A stretch of DNA of 64,000 bases from assembly GCA_014898425.1 (NCBI GenBank), contig RCSZ01000008.1, positions 1,127,501 to 1,191,500 on the forward strand. The letters run 5' to 3'. The stretch is from Botryotinia globosa. Lineage: Eukaryota > Ascomycota > Leotiomycetes > Helotiales > Sclerotiniaceae. The notes below the pieces were generated by a model. It had not been told where the DNA came from. It did no database searches and saw only the letters and a list, made by a program, of their open reading frames with translations. Position 1 is the first letter of the stretch. Each line of letters begins with the position of its first letter. Made by a program: the position numbers and the translations under genes. Below are positions 1 to 11,319 of the stretch, one piece after another.

Positions 1-673
1 GTTTCTCAATACCTACACTACCCAACTCATCACCTTGGACATACTGTCCATACAGAGGTCCGCTATTCTGTCCACCGGGCACGTAAAAGCGGTACGAGAT
101 TTCTTCTTCTAAATCCTCTGCGATTGATAGAAAGCGAGCTCCAAGTTGCCGTTCTCCTGGTCGAGAATTTCTGGAGTCTGCTTTAAGAGGCTCCTTGACA
201 AAAAGAGCCCGGTCGAGGTAACTTTTGCCATTCTCTGGAGTTCTTACATAGGACAGTGCTACGATAGCCTTAGGAAGACCAGAAGATATTGTGTCTGATA
301 GACGGAAACATTCGACTATTCTATATTCGGATCTTACTGACATGCCGGAGTAGGTATGAGTTATAGAGAGGATGGTGTCGTGATCAGTAATTTGAACTTC
401 GTTACTTATATAGTAATTCTTGAAGTTTTATAGAAGCTCTGAAGGTCGTTTAATTTTCTGTTGGATCGAAGTTTGAGGAGTGCATAATCTTGGGGCTGAA
501 GGGTTCTCGAAATAGTCTTTCCAGAGTCCAAGTTCTCTCGCAGGTAGCTTTGGCGTTGAGGTAAGGAGTTTGACTAGAGCAGATATCTCACGGTCTGTGG
601 TCCTGTTTGAAGATCTTTGTGTGATTTCTTCCAAGACACTAGGACTTGTCGTTGTGGTATTGAATGCAAGGTA
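1..673 (-). pseudogene. Unidentified gene fragment running off the left edge, with one in-frame stop
   Basis: On the minus strand one reading frame is open from about 673 down to the window edge, except for a single TAA at 428-430. Both sides of the stop read like protein: upstream EISALVKLLTSTPKLPAREL, downstream ITHTYSGMSVRSEYRIVECF and later GARFLSIAEDLEEEISYRFY. No GT donor lies in the roughly 70 nt before the stop that would let an intron remove it. I therefore call it a nonsense-interrupted gene whose C-terminus lies outside the window. The frame has no ATG above 634, so the 5' end must be another exon; a candidate is the minus-strand ORF 859-1074, which begins with ATG but whose splice I could not close. 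I do not recognise the family. A sequencing error at the stop is the main alternative. Confidence 0.5.
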
Positions 674-1119
674 TCAAGTGAAGGCTGCTGTGTACACTGG
701 GGCTAAGAGCGAAGTCGATATAGTGAGAAGACTTCGTGATGGATGAGACGGATGGGGTCTTGACAGTAGTGGATAGCGTACTGGGGTAGGTGTTGAAATG
801 ATGTTATATAGTTCTGTTGTGTGTAGGTAGCGGTACTATGTTACGAGATTCGCCCTTTTCAATGCATGTTTTTTGAGCTTGTAGCAGATGGATACAGGAA
901 ATAGGAATCTTGATAGCTTATATAGACATTTTGAGTAGTTGATGACTCTGGAAAAGACTCATACCATTGAAGAAAATGGTCAAGTTCAAGAAATATATAT
1001 GATTGGTGTGGTGGTGTCATTTCAGTCACACAAGTCACTTTGCAAGACACGATAAAAAACAATGACTCAATCATATTTTTTTTTTGTGAAAACCCATGCT
1101 TAATTCAGTTATTCCTAGA

Positions 1120-2000
1120 TTACTCATCAAAATCCGACTCATACCAATTATCATCCGCAAACGGTACAGAAAGCCCACGGCTTGCCTCCATAATCGGAGC
1201 CAAGCGCCGCGCATCCTCTTCTCGTTTATCCGACGAGCGATCCGGCGAACCTCGTTTCAACTTCCAAACTCGCCCCCAGCATAAATCCCGATAGACGGGA
1301 TCGAACTTCTGTCCAGAGGGTGTTTGATCAAATGGTTCAAAAATGGTGATTCGGAAGTTGGTATTGCTATGATCGTTCTTTCCCTGCTTTGCATTATGTA
1401 TTGGCCATTTATCGCAGGAAAGAAATTTTCGGACCCATCGCAGTAAAGTCGTTGGATAATTTGGTTGGCCAAAGTATATTCGTTGGATAGGACGATAAAT
1501 TGCGAAGGGGGCTATGTTACTGGGTCTTGTATAAAGAAGGCAGATCTGCAGAGTTTCCACGCAGGTTGTCCGTCGTCGTCCAGTGTCCATCTCTCGAATC
1601 CCACTTCGATGATAATCTCAGGAAATTCCTCTAGACAGTAAGGATTCACGTCGACTATGAGTCGGAGATTTATTTGTCCACCAAGATCTAGGGTTCGCAT
1701 AAAGTGTTCATGTTGAGGGAGGAAATATTTCTGAAAGCGCTCGAGAATTTTGAAATTGAGAGACTCCTTAGAGTCACCTGAGTCAGGTGATCGGAGAATA
1801 GCTCCCGTGATAGTTCGAGCGTGCCATAATATGTTGCGTCTCCATTCATCGATTTCCTCTTGAGAATTCTCGTGGCAGTAGAAGGTACGTTGGGAATAGA
1901 GAACAGAAGCATTGGCATCAGGAGACTCGGGAGCGATATCTGGCGCTTTGGTATTAGATCCAACGTTTGATTGGCAATGGATGATCTTGAAAATATCCAT
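1120..2000 (-). CDS. Hypothetical protein, two exons or one frameshift
   Basis: Two overlapping minus-strand frames make one plausible protein. The first (2000 down to 1521, 160 codons) starts MDIFKIIHCQSNVGSN and contains FKILERFQKYFLPQHEHFMR. The second ends at 1120 with an acidic tail, FADDNWYESDFDE. They can be joined by an intron from 1520 to 1384 (donor GTAACA, acceptor GCAAAGCAG) with phase 0 on both sides, giving 247 aa. However, the supposed intron is also open in the second frame and encodes a convincing stretch (YPTTLLRWVRKFLSCDKW), and its branch site is weak. A one-base frameshift within an intronless gene is therefore a real alternative. No signal peptide or membrane segment is visible, and I do not recognise the family. 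Confidence 0.5.
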
Positions 2001-2911
2001 GGCTGCAAGTTTTATTGCTTTGGTAGAGGGATATTTGGTTGGAGACGGGTTTGAATTTCAAGCAGTGTTGAAAGATTGGAAGGATGTCCAGAGTTGTTCG
2101 TACGACTGAGATGAAGTGACGTGCTATCATCAAGTTATGTGTTCGATACTAACGGTCTACTTTATCAAGGATCTTCTTCTCGGAGACGTTTTCGAAGAAA
2201 TTCGAGGCGTGGAAGAGGGGAAAATCGCCAGAATTTATGCACAGGCAAAACTCTGTAAATTGAGAATCCCTCTGACTCGAAGTTGTATTACAGAAATGAT
2301 TCTGAAGTGTTCAAACTTACAGTGTCTTAACCATTCGTTATAATTAACCATTATATTCATACAGTCGAAAAAACTGCTGTGACTCCATAGTGTGACTGAA
2401 ATCAAATATTAACTACCTTTAGACATTCAAGCCCATATAATATTCGGCTACAGTCCGGACTATAGGATACTCTGCTTCTAGTATTCATTACTTATTAGTC
2501 TGCGGGCTCTTTACTTCGAACGTGAACGCCAAATATCACATGACCATTCATCACCTCACAATCTAAAGCAGCAAACAAGTGTATTGTCAAATTATTTAAA
2601 TCAAACGAATATATTCCCAATTGTTTCAAAGCGCATACCAGAAATCCCATTTCCAAACCCCAAACCTTTTTAAAAAGAGAAAATAGCAACATGACTTGAA
2701 CTTTCAATTGAGACTCTCATCCAGCATCACCACTGTGATATAAGAACATCAACGGTTACAACACACTGAGGTATGTCGTGCCCCCTTGATTCCAATTCCA
2801 CACCGTGACAAATAATCTTGTACCTCCAAGAATTTCACCTTCTTCCCACACTTTCCGGCATCTCTACTCTTCCAACTACTCTTCTCCTCTCCTACTCCCA
2901 CCCAGCCCAAC
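2001..2911. other. Intergenic, no gene recognised
   Basis: Only short open frames with no protein-like composition or splice pattern are visible. The right part is the 3' flank of the secreted-protein gene; the left part is the promoter side of the hypothetical gene ending at 1120. Confidence 0.5.
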
Positions 2912-3736
2912 CTAAACAGTAGTAATCGGTTCCTTCAACCCACTCATGCCCTTACACCCAAGCGTAGAACAACAAACACTCTCTCCACCGGTAATCAACT
3001 CACAGCCCGACAAATGGCCATCACCATTCCATTTACAGAGTGTTCCTCCCGTTCCGGGGTTAGGATTGCAGCAATATGCTGTACCGGGGTATGGACAAAA
3101 TGCCTAGATGAATGGAAGTATTAGTATTCAAACTCAGGACATGATGAGAATGTGAGGGCGGAAAATAATAAAGTGATGGAAAATCGCAAGACAAGGCGGG
3201 AATTGAGATACACACATTTGATTTTGTGTGTTCGAGATCGCGCTTCTTCAAGTCCTTAGAAGATGCAATACGTCAGTCCAAGAAAATCAAATCAATACAC
3301 GAGATCAGGAAATCTAATCTTCCATTTCCATTTCCCTTTTCTTCCCTTTCCCTTCTACTTCCCCCACAAAAAGAAACACAACACAACAAAATCAAGAACA
3401 AGAACAAAAACAACCAAAGAAACCCCCACCCCAACTCACCACACTATTACTAAACGGCAAAACATTATCCTCAGGCCCGGGTGTAAAAGTAGGCTTAACC
3501 CACTTCCCGACGACGGGCCCGCCTCCGGCGAAGGGAACCAGCCCATCATCTCTCGGGGGTTCAATATCCACCTCTGGTTCCGGGAGCGGGATTCCCTGAC
3601 GCGGCATAACCTGTCGCAGAACCTTGTTTGGGATGAAATCTTTGGCTTCGAGAGCCGAGTCGGGGTTAGGAGCTGGGACGGCGATGGCGGCGCTGAGGCC
3701 AAGGAGGAGGGTGAGGGTGAGGATTGGGAGACGCAT
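2912..3736 (-). CDS. Small secreted cysteine-rich protein with a Kex2-like site
   Basis: Three exons: 3736-3440, 3254-3216 (only 39 nt) and 3103-2912. All junctions are phase 0, with GTGAGT and GTGTGT donors and CTAAG and CTAG acceptors; CTGAC precedes the first acceptor. The product is about 175 aa. It starts with a signal peptide (MRLPILTLTLLLGLSAAIA), followed by a proline- and acid-rich pro-region of about 90 residues. The mini-exon supplies a basic KKR site, a typical Kex2 cleavage site. The last exon is a compact domain of about 60 residues with eight cysteines in the order C-CC-C-C-CC-C, spaced 7, 10, 10, 9 and 4. That order is the hydrophobin order, but the spacings fit neither hydrophobin class well and the domain is Gly/Pro-rich rather than hydrophobic. 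A secreted cell-wall protein or effector-like protein is inferred; the function is unknown. Confidence 0.8.
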
Positions 3737-4210
3737 TTTGTTTGGCTAAATAGGCTGGGGTTTGATGGAATGAGCGTGGTTTTGTGGATAAGGTATCTGG
3801 GGTTGGCGTGTGATCTTCGAGTGTAAATGACACGGCGATTTGAGTCAACAGAAAGAAAAAGAGAGAAGAGGAGATGCGGCTTCAAGGGGATAACTACCCC
3901 TATAAACACACGCACACTCAAAACTCAAAACCTCGGTTCTCGCATTCCTTACGAACTTTGGTTAGTAAATGTGGTATCATAGTGGAACTGAGGAATGAGG
4001 ATTATAACGATGAGAATGTAGATCGAGGTAGACCAAGAATGTGGAATTTGCCAGTTCAAAATTGTGATTTGCTATCCTATTTCGAAAACGCGTCAAAAAA
4101 AAACCAACTCCATCTCTGCAATGCCGCATGCCCGCCAATTCGACCCCTTTCTCCTTACTAGTCCCAATCACAATCTAATGTTCCATGTATAAAATAGTAA
4201 AAATCAAATA
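3737..4210. other. Intergenic between secreted protein and phosphate transporter
   Basis: This is the promoter of the secreted cysteine-rich gene (right of 3736) and the 3' flank of the SPX transporter. Nothing else is recognised. Confidence 0.5.
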
Positions 4211-7003
4211 TTACATCCCAACCACTCTCATCAATCCATAACCAACCGAGATGACCACTAGCCATGTAAGGATACTTGCTGGTACGCCACGAGTGATGAA
4301 ATGTTTCACTTGTAAGTATCTCTGTCCTGTTTGTGAGTCCTCCATCATAATTGCAGCTATATGTGATTAGTATATCTTTTATCCATGCATTGGAGACAGG
4401 ATATACATACTCATGTTAGGGAAACCACTTGTAGGCAATCCCATAGCGGCGCTACACATTAATGTAGCACCCATGACTAAAAGGTTGGGATGTGGCTCAT
4501 CCATACTTGCTCCGACACTATGAACTAATGGAAGAATAATGAGAGCTGCGACAGTGTGACTGATGAATGTCGCAACGACCAAGACGAGGCATGAGAATAC
4601 GACAAGTACGCTATAAAGACTCAAACCCTCAACGCTCGCAGTGATTTCAGTAGCAATAGTATGCAACAATCCTGACGAGTTGACGGCTTTACCTAACGAA
4701 AGTCCTCCAGCAGCGAGAATTATAATCGTCCATAAGAAGTTGTTAAAATCCTCCTTTGTTAGGATACCGGTACCAAAGAATAGAATGATAGGGATAACTG
4801 CGACAACTCCCATATCACCAAAGATTGCTTCAAGCTGATGACTTACACACCAGAGAACAATGGTGCCAAGAGTAACAAGGGTGATAAACCACTGAACTCC
4901 AGTGAATGCATCCTTAACCGGACGAATAGGAACGATTGTAGTTCCACGACCAGGCTTGAAGGTGAGAAGTAAGAGAATCCAAATGAGGACGATGGAAATT
5001 ATACCGACTGGCAAGACGATGAAGAACCAAGTCCCCCAGTCTGGTTGCGGAGACATGATTTGAAGAGCTACAATATTCTGTGGCGATGCAATCGGTGAGA
5101 GCATTCCACCAATGTTGGATGAAAGTGCAATGCCAAGAATAACAGCTTTCGACATTTGAGATTCAGAAGGAAGGTTTCGAAGCATGGGCTAGGAATGTTA
5201 ATAATGTAATACAAAAGAAGAAGAAAGGAACCTTAAGCTCACCTGGATGATTGAGAAACACAAGACAGGTGCTGCAACATTACTGATCCACATACTTGCA
5301 AAAGCTGCTACGAACATGTTGGTGATAAGAACTGTTCTTGGCCTCGTTCCAGCCTTGCTTAGGACAAAAGTCGCTATCCTCTTAGCAATATCATATTTGG
5401 AAAGCGCTGCCGCTACTGTAAATCCACCAAGTAATAACATGATGACTGGAGTCCACATTGCGGAAAATATATATTTGGCCGCAGCTGGAGCTTCAAGTCG
5501 ATGGTGGGGCTTTTCATCAGAGCGAACCACGCCTAGAATCACGCAGAGGAATGGAATCATTAGTGATGTCACGAAGAGAGGTATGACCTAAAGACCAGTC
5601 AATAAGAGACTATGGTTAGGATTTTCATAGGGCTGCTTACCTCGGTAGCCCACAACAAACTGACAAATACCAGCATTGCTAAACAATTTTGTTGTTCTGG
5701 CTTCTTCATGATCGGGATAAGCAATAGTAAAATGAAGATGGTAATGATTCCAACTAATGTGAACATCGTTGAACTAAATAGCCATCTTGGACATTTTACT
5801 CTCCCAACTGGTGTTGATAATTCCTTCATGTCAGCGATGTCGGCATCATCACCTTGCAAGCGGAGCTTAGATGGATCATTATCCACGCCGAGTAAAGTCC
5901 TTCTAATACCCATATTCGCAGCTTGAGCTTTCCTCTCAATGCCAATCATTTCCCTCCAAACTGTGTTTCTCTCCCAAACAACATGTTCTCGTAGGTGTGA
6001 TCGCAATTCCTTCTTTGCCATGTCGACATCTCCTTGAGTTGCCACATCAGAATACATGCGCTCTATCCGTGATATCTTCTCCTCGATATGCTTAAGCGTT
6101 TCTGGACGGAAAGGATATGCTGGAGCTACGACATCTTGAAGGTATTTCGACTTTAAATTTTTGTCCAATATTTTATCATATTTCTTGCAAACCTTCTTGA
6201 AACCTGTCTGATTAAGCTGAACGAAAGATTTTAGTTCACATAGTGACACATATAGACTGACTGCACGCTTTTTCAACGTAATCCCTGATGTATAAAAGGC
6301 ATTGAATGCCTGCTCTGCCATATCCTCGTAGTTCATACTATTGCGTCGAGCATGCTTGATTAAATCTGTTGAAGAGCGCATGTCCTCGAAAGCCCCCGTA
6401 TTCACGTCTTGAGGAGAGCTCTTGCTTCTTTTTGACATGGGTGGTTTGCGCAGCGCAGTGTTCTCATCGTCGTCATCATCATCACTATCTTCGACACCCT
6501 CATCTATTGATCGACTTATTGTGCTTGAACGCCTTCTTCCTTTAGGAACAAAAGATTTAAAGATACTGTTTTGTCGTGGTCGATCGTTGCTCGATGCTCT
6601 TGGCCTGCCATTGCCATTGCCATCTGTTTGGTTGCTTTCTAGAACTTCAGCCTCGAATTCCTCTTCTTCCTTCAATAGCTCTGTAACCTCGTCAAAGATT
6701 TCAAGCTCCTTCGACTGGTAAAATGTGGATATTTTTTCCAATTCTGCATCTAGTGCTCTGCGAAAGATAGCATCTGAATCTTCGGCCGGTCTGATTAGAG
6801 GAGAGTTTTCGGCGTCTTCGAGGGCAGTAGAGGGTCGATGTACATTCTTCTCAAGTTGGTAGATCCTGCGGAAAAGACATCATCAGCTTCATTCCAAACT
6901 CAGTTCGCGCCAAGACTTACAATTTCTTCAAATTGCTATAAGCGATGTAATGACTGCTCCAATCTGGAACAGCATTGAATTGTATACTATGTGAGAACTT
7001 CAT
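4211..7003 (-). CDS. PHO91: SPX-domain low-affinity phosphate transporter, Pho91 type
   Basis: Five exons: 7003-6921, 6865-5641, 5587-5243, 5188-4411 and 4356-4211. Donors are GTAAGT, GTAAGC, GTGAGC and GTATGT, and the phases close to 858 aa. The ATG at 7003 is the only one in this frame and gives the canonical SPX start MKFSHSIQFNAVPDW; the splice restores NLKKLIYQLEKN. The SPX domain fills about the first 290 residues and is interrupted by an acidic, serine-rich low-complexity insert. The rest is a multi-pass SLC13/ArsB-type permease (for example MWTPVIMLLLGGFTVAAAL and SSNIGGMLSPIASPQNIVAL). Yeast Pho91 (894 aa) is a vacuolar phosphate exporter whose SPX domain senses inositol pyrophosphates; the same role is inferred here. 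The next gene to the right on the same strand is an acid phosphatase. Confidence 0.92.
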
Positions 7004-8377
7004 CTCGTCTGCCTCCTCGAGTCTTTTTCTCTTTTCCGCCCTTCTTCTTTCTCTCTCACTGATGTGCGATTCCGGAGGTGGATCGTCTCGTGCGCCAGGA
7101 TATTCAGCGAGCTCAAATTCTTCGTAATCCTGTAGTAAATGTTGGCGCCTCTCACTTTGTAAACTCCCTCCTCTGTCCAGTCTTTTCGAAGATGTTATCT
7201 TATCGTTATCAAGTCGATGGAGCTGGTTAAGTTTCGATTTAGAGGAGGGATTGAGAATCACCCGCGAAGAAGCTATCTTGAATGTTCTGGACCTTCAACA
7301 TCAAGATACTGTAGGTGATTTCATGTAATTGGCAACATGTTGCGGTCAGGGTAAAGCCTGAGTGTGTGTGCCCAACATAGTGGAGACAAATGATGGTATT
7401 TTTGATGTGGTCAAGTTTTGTTCACGCTTTGAACAAATGAAGCCAAGTTAATTGAAATGGTATAACATGATTTGTTGTTGCATTGAGGATCCCAAACTTA
7501 TGATTATGACCAGCATAGTTAATCCCAAATTCCAAATGTGCCTTGCTATATTTACCGTATCTGTGTCTTACCCAACTTGGAATTTTTATCCACTTATAAT
7601 GATGAAATGAAGCATGCGTGTAATTATTACATTGTGATTGGTCAGAATGTTATATCACAATCCCACGCTGCTACTCTACCTTCATCCATTTTTTGAATAT
7701 TTTACACCTATCACTTCGTAGGTAGGTACTCTGCATGTTACATCCGGGAGATCCTCGTGTAGCCAAGACATATCCCGTTTGCTGGTTTTATCATCTATGA
7801 ATCAATCTGCATTCCAAGTTGTGTGAAGTAACCCCCACGCTGCGAATGACCATATATTGTGTTCATGGTTAAATAAACGAGCTATGGTTTGGCTGACATT
7901 GACAGATCCTCGTGATTTTGTGCAGCTAAACCACCATTCAACTCTGGAACCTCCCCTCTCTAGTCCAATGTCAGTGGAGATGGAATTCTGAAGAGGTTGC
8001 GAATGGAAGAAGTACTGTGGCACAGCGGTTGATCAGCGTGGAATTAGATGAGACCCCAGAACCAAAAAGGTCTACTGACCCCATTTTCACAAGTTTGGTA
8101 ATCTGGGATTAGTATTGTTAGTTCACTTGCCCTGCGTGTACGGCTGGTTAATGACCCACGATATCAAGATGAATGAAAGGAAAGCATCTGGCATGCTTAA
8201 TCAGAGAATGTAATTTTGAGAGCTAAACATTGTACTTTCTAATAGATACCTAGGGACCAACTGCCCGCAAGGCACAACTGGGGTTGCAGGTGATTCTAAG
8301 AAAACTATGACTCGACAGAGTTCCAAAATTTTCTTTTATCGATACAATCAATGCCTCTCCAATGATACCTTGAACAT
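7004..8377. other. Intergenic, promoter of the SPX transporter
   Basis: About 1.4 kb with only small unsupported frames. The minus-strand frame continues open above 7003 to about 7261 but has no ATG there, so I treat it as leader. No CACGTG phosphate-response box was seen in the first 300 bases upstream of the start. Confidence 0.4.
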
Positions 8378-9995
8378 TCAACCCATCAATAATACAAACA
8401 CAAATCCCATCATCAAAGCAGCGGAGCTACCTCCACCATACTTCAAATCCATAGCCTCTGATTTCTTTGAAGGAAGAGGTGCAATTACAGGAGCTGTGGC
8501 TGATGGCAAAGATGTCGTGGTTACTGGACTCGCTTCACCCCCTGTGTTATCACCACTGACATCATCATATGGATATGAGTCGGTATACTATTCAAAATCA
8601 GGACATTAGTGATGGTCTATTGGAGAAGTGCTTTGGGTTAAAATGAAATGTTGCCTTGATAACGAGACGGGTGTTCAAGGAGATGGAGAGGTGGTGGGAG
8701 GTAGAAATAAGTAGCGGGCAGGGTAAATTTATGAACAAATTACATACGTTGTATGTGCCATCGGATTTGCCCCATCCATCAACGATTCTTTTCAAGACTC
8801 CCTGGCCTGAGCCACAACTTGCTTTCGTATCAGGTAAAGGCCAGACTGGATCAAACCTATCTGCTGATAGAGGACCTGGGTATGATGAATTGAAAAGCAA
8901 CTTAGTGGTATTGACGGCATAGTTATCGTATCCCGCTTTGCTGGCGACAATACCAAGAACGTTTGCTCCACAGTCCCAGCGGCCAAGAGAAGGGAGTCCC
9001 CAATTAAGCTCTATGGTTGAAAGCATACTATAGTGGTTGTAGAATGTATCATCGGTAGTATTTTTGAAGGAAGAAGGAATAGCACCACCAAGAAGGATAG
9101 CAAACATCTTGTTTTCCTCATCCTCGTCGTCATTCTCATCCCATGTGAGTACAACCAAGGTATCGTTCATGAAATAATCATTAGTAAGTAAAGGTTCAAG
9201 GAACGTACGGGACCAGTTTCCAGCTACAGTATCATTGGTATCGTGGCCATTGTTTGTCATATTCGGTGTGATAAAAGACCACTGTGGTAGAGTCTTGTTT
9301 GCCAAATCTGATTCAAATGAGTTAAAGCTTTTGATCAAAGCAAGCCTAGTAGCGTTGCTAGTGACTGAATCAAACATCACTAATGGGTTATGTTTGCGTA
9401 CATAATCTTCTTGAAATGGGTCGGTTTTTGAGAAATTCCATCCCTCAAAGCCAGCATATGGTATATCTTCTTGGTATTCGCCCCAAGAAATTCCTTTAGT
9501 GTCGAGTAAGTCTACAACAGTCGATATATTGGCCGGAATTCGAATGAATTCGTCTGCATCCATGCCGAATGTGTCACCTCCAACAACTGCACAATAGTTT
9601 GGTTGAGAAGGATGTGTTACTCCCCAGTAATTAGTGAGTGTTATGCCTTGCGCAGCAAGCCATTGAAAATTGGGATCACTGGTAGCTTCCTTGTAATTCT
9701 ATATTAAGACCGTCAGTCCATGGCCAGTACCGAACATGCAAGTCAGATATCTCAAGTAAGGATAATACCTTACCATATTCTCGAGCCATATTTGAACAAA
9801 CCTGCTGAATACCTCGCCACCGACGTTAGAAACAGGAGAAATTGGTTGCTGAGTTGCTTGTGCCGCTATTATCGCAGTAAAGTCTGGCTCAATTGTGGAT
9901 TGGGGTAGTTGTGATGAGACAATGGGTGGTGTAGGAACAATGGCCAAAGTTGAGCCCAGAAAGATAGCCAACAGCTTGAGTGCTGAAAGATTCAT
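8378..9995 (-). CDS. Secreted acid phosphatase / phosphoesterase, probably GPI-anchored
   Basis: Three exons: 9995-9774, 9698-8748 and 8587-8378, all phase 0, giving about 460 aa. The protein has an N-terminal signal peptide (MNLSALKLLAIFLGSTLA), then the alkaline-phosphatase-like fold of the PF04185 phosphoesterase family. Family motifs visible are THPSQPNYCAVVGGD near the start of exon 2, TWDENDDEDEENKMFAILLG and YNHYSMLSTIELNWGLPSLG. There are many N-x-S/T sites. The last exon is a Ser/Thr/Pro-rich stalk ending in a short polar stretch and a hydrophobic tail (AALMMGFVFVLLMG), the pattern of a GPI-anchor signal. It probably releases phosphate from organic esters at the cell surface. It lies directly upstream of the SPX transporter on the same strand, so the pair may serve phosphate acquisition and storage. 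Confidence 0.9.
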
Positions 9996-10285
9996 TTTAC
10001 GTTTATCTGATTCGATGTGGATGTGTGTCAAAAAGTTTGAAACCCAAAAAGAGAAAACGATTGTTTTTGATTGAAGTAGAGGAAAGAAGAGAAAAGAAAG
10101 AAAAGAAAGAAAATAAAATAAACAGAAGAAAAGAGGGAGGATGATTGAAAGTTTCAAGCTTGTTGAATGAAGGAAGTCGCCTCCGCGATACTTGTGGCTT
10201 CTCAATCTGGGACACGGGTCTGAAGAGACCAGAAAAGCATCTCGATTTGGTACCCGCAATGTAGAAGTATTGCAGATTGCTTCAT

Positions 10286-10759
10286 TCAACTCGATTGATA
10301 CCTGGCTCGATTTGTCAGTTCAAGATAAATTGCATGTCAGGTGTCCCGCTATCTGCTCATATCTTAAGGATATCAAACTTACCCTTCCATTCTGACACTT
10401 CCGTTAGTTGGATCTACCACTAAATGGCGTCGCTTGATATAAGCAGGAAATATATTGCGTCTTCCTCGAATAGATCCAAGATATCTCATGACTGCCCGAA
10501 TGTTGGTTGGAGTAATCTTGTCGTACGTATCCGACGACACATTGAGAAGCAACCTGAATTCTCTTAAAGGTGTATTTGGGTGACGCTCCATCAGGGAACG
10601 GTGGCACCTCCGCACCATAGACCTGTAGCTAATTTCTTTGTAGATCCACCATTGTTCTGTCCACGAATACTCATATCCTCCCGTGGCTTCTCTACCAAAA
10701 TAGACCTGTATACGGAAGAACCGTGGTCGCCGTGGAAGTGTATAATAAGGAGTCGGCAT
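10286..10759 (-). CDS. Hypothetical protein
   Basis: A minus-strand frame from ATG 10759 reads MPTPYYTLPRRPRFFRIQ and continues open to a GTAAGT donor. Exon 1 is 10759-10383; an acceptor CCAG, 12 nt after a CTGAC branch site, gives a tiny second exon 10301-10286 with matching phase, for about 130 aa in total. The frame is rich in Arg and aromatic residues (YSWTEQWWIYKEISYRSM) and lacks a signal peptide or membrane segment. It lies head-to-tail with the acid phosphatase, only 290 bases upstream of its ATG. I do not recognise it; an upstream exon may exist, and it could also be a decayed fragment. Confidence 0.45.
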
Positions 10760-11319
10760 TATCAAAAGTCGCGCGAAGAAGATATAATACGAATGTAAAA
10801 CGAATCCCTCCTCGAGATAGACCCTGTGCTCGGGATTTAACAGGAAAGCGAAGTTGTTAGACGAAGGAAAGTTCTCTTTGGTATTGATGATGACTCGGGG
10901 TGTTCAAGTAATAATCGATGAATAGAACGCAAAACCTTTTCAGTAATTGTATTTGGAGATGACCAAAAAGAAGAGTCGCTGGATGATAATGAGAGATGTT
11001 GGGTTTGACTTTTTAGGACAAAGACTACTTCCGAATACCGCTATTAGTCTACCAACATGGTAGCTACTGCCAATCGTTCTATCCTAAAGTCACAAAGATC
11101 TTTATATTCCAGCTCTTGACCTTCTAAATTCTTTACTACAGTGTTAATGATACCCAAATTTGCTCTCATTCTTACTATAACGAGTATAATATAAGTGTGT
11201 ATCGCGGGTAAGAAACCAAATTAAATGACTTACAATTCTTTGCAACCATTATACTTCTCCATTATTACAGTATTCATCAATCAATCCGAGCTCCAGTCAT
11301 TACTTCAATCCTTGCAATC
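10760..11319. other. Intergenic promoter region
   Basis: Shared upstream region of the divergent hypothetical genes at 10.3-10.8 and 11.3 kb. No further gene is seen. Confidence 0.4.

Noticed and set aside
3226..3826. Plus-strand frame of 187 codons
   Set aside because: It overlaps exon 1 and the introns of the secreted cysteine-rich gene on the opposite strand, whose signal peptide and splices are far better supported.
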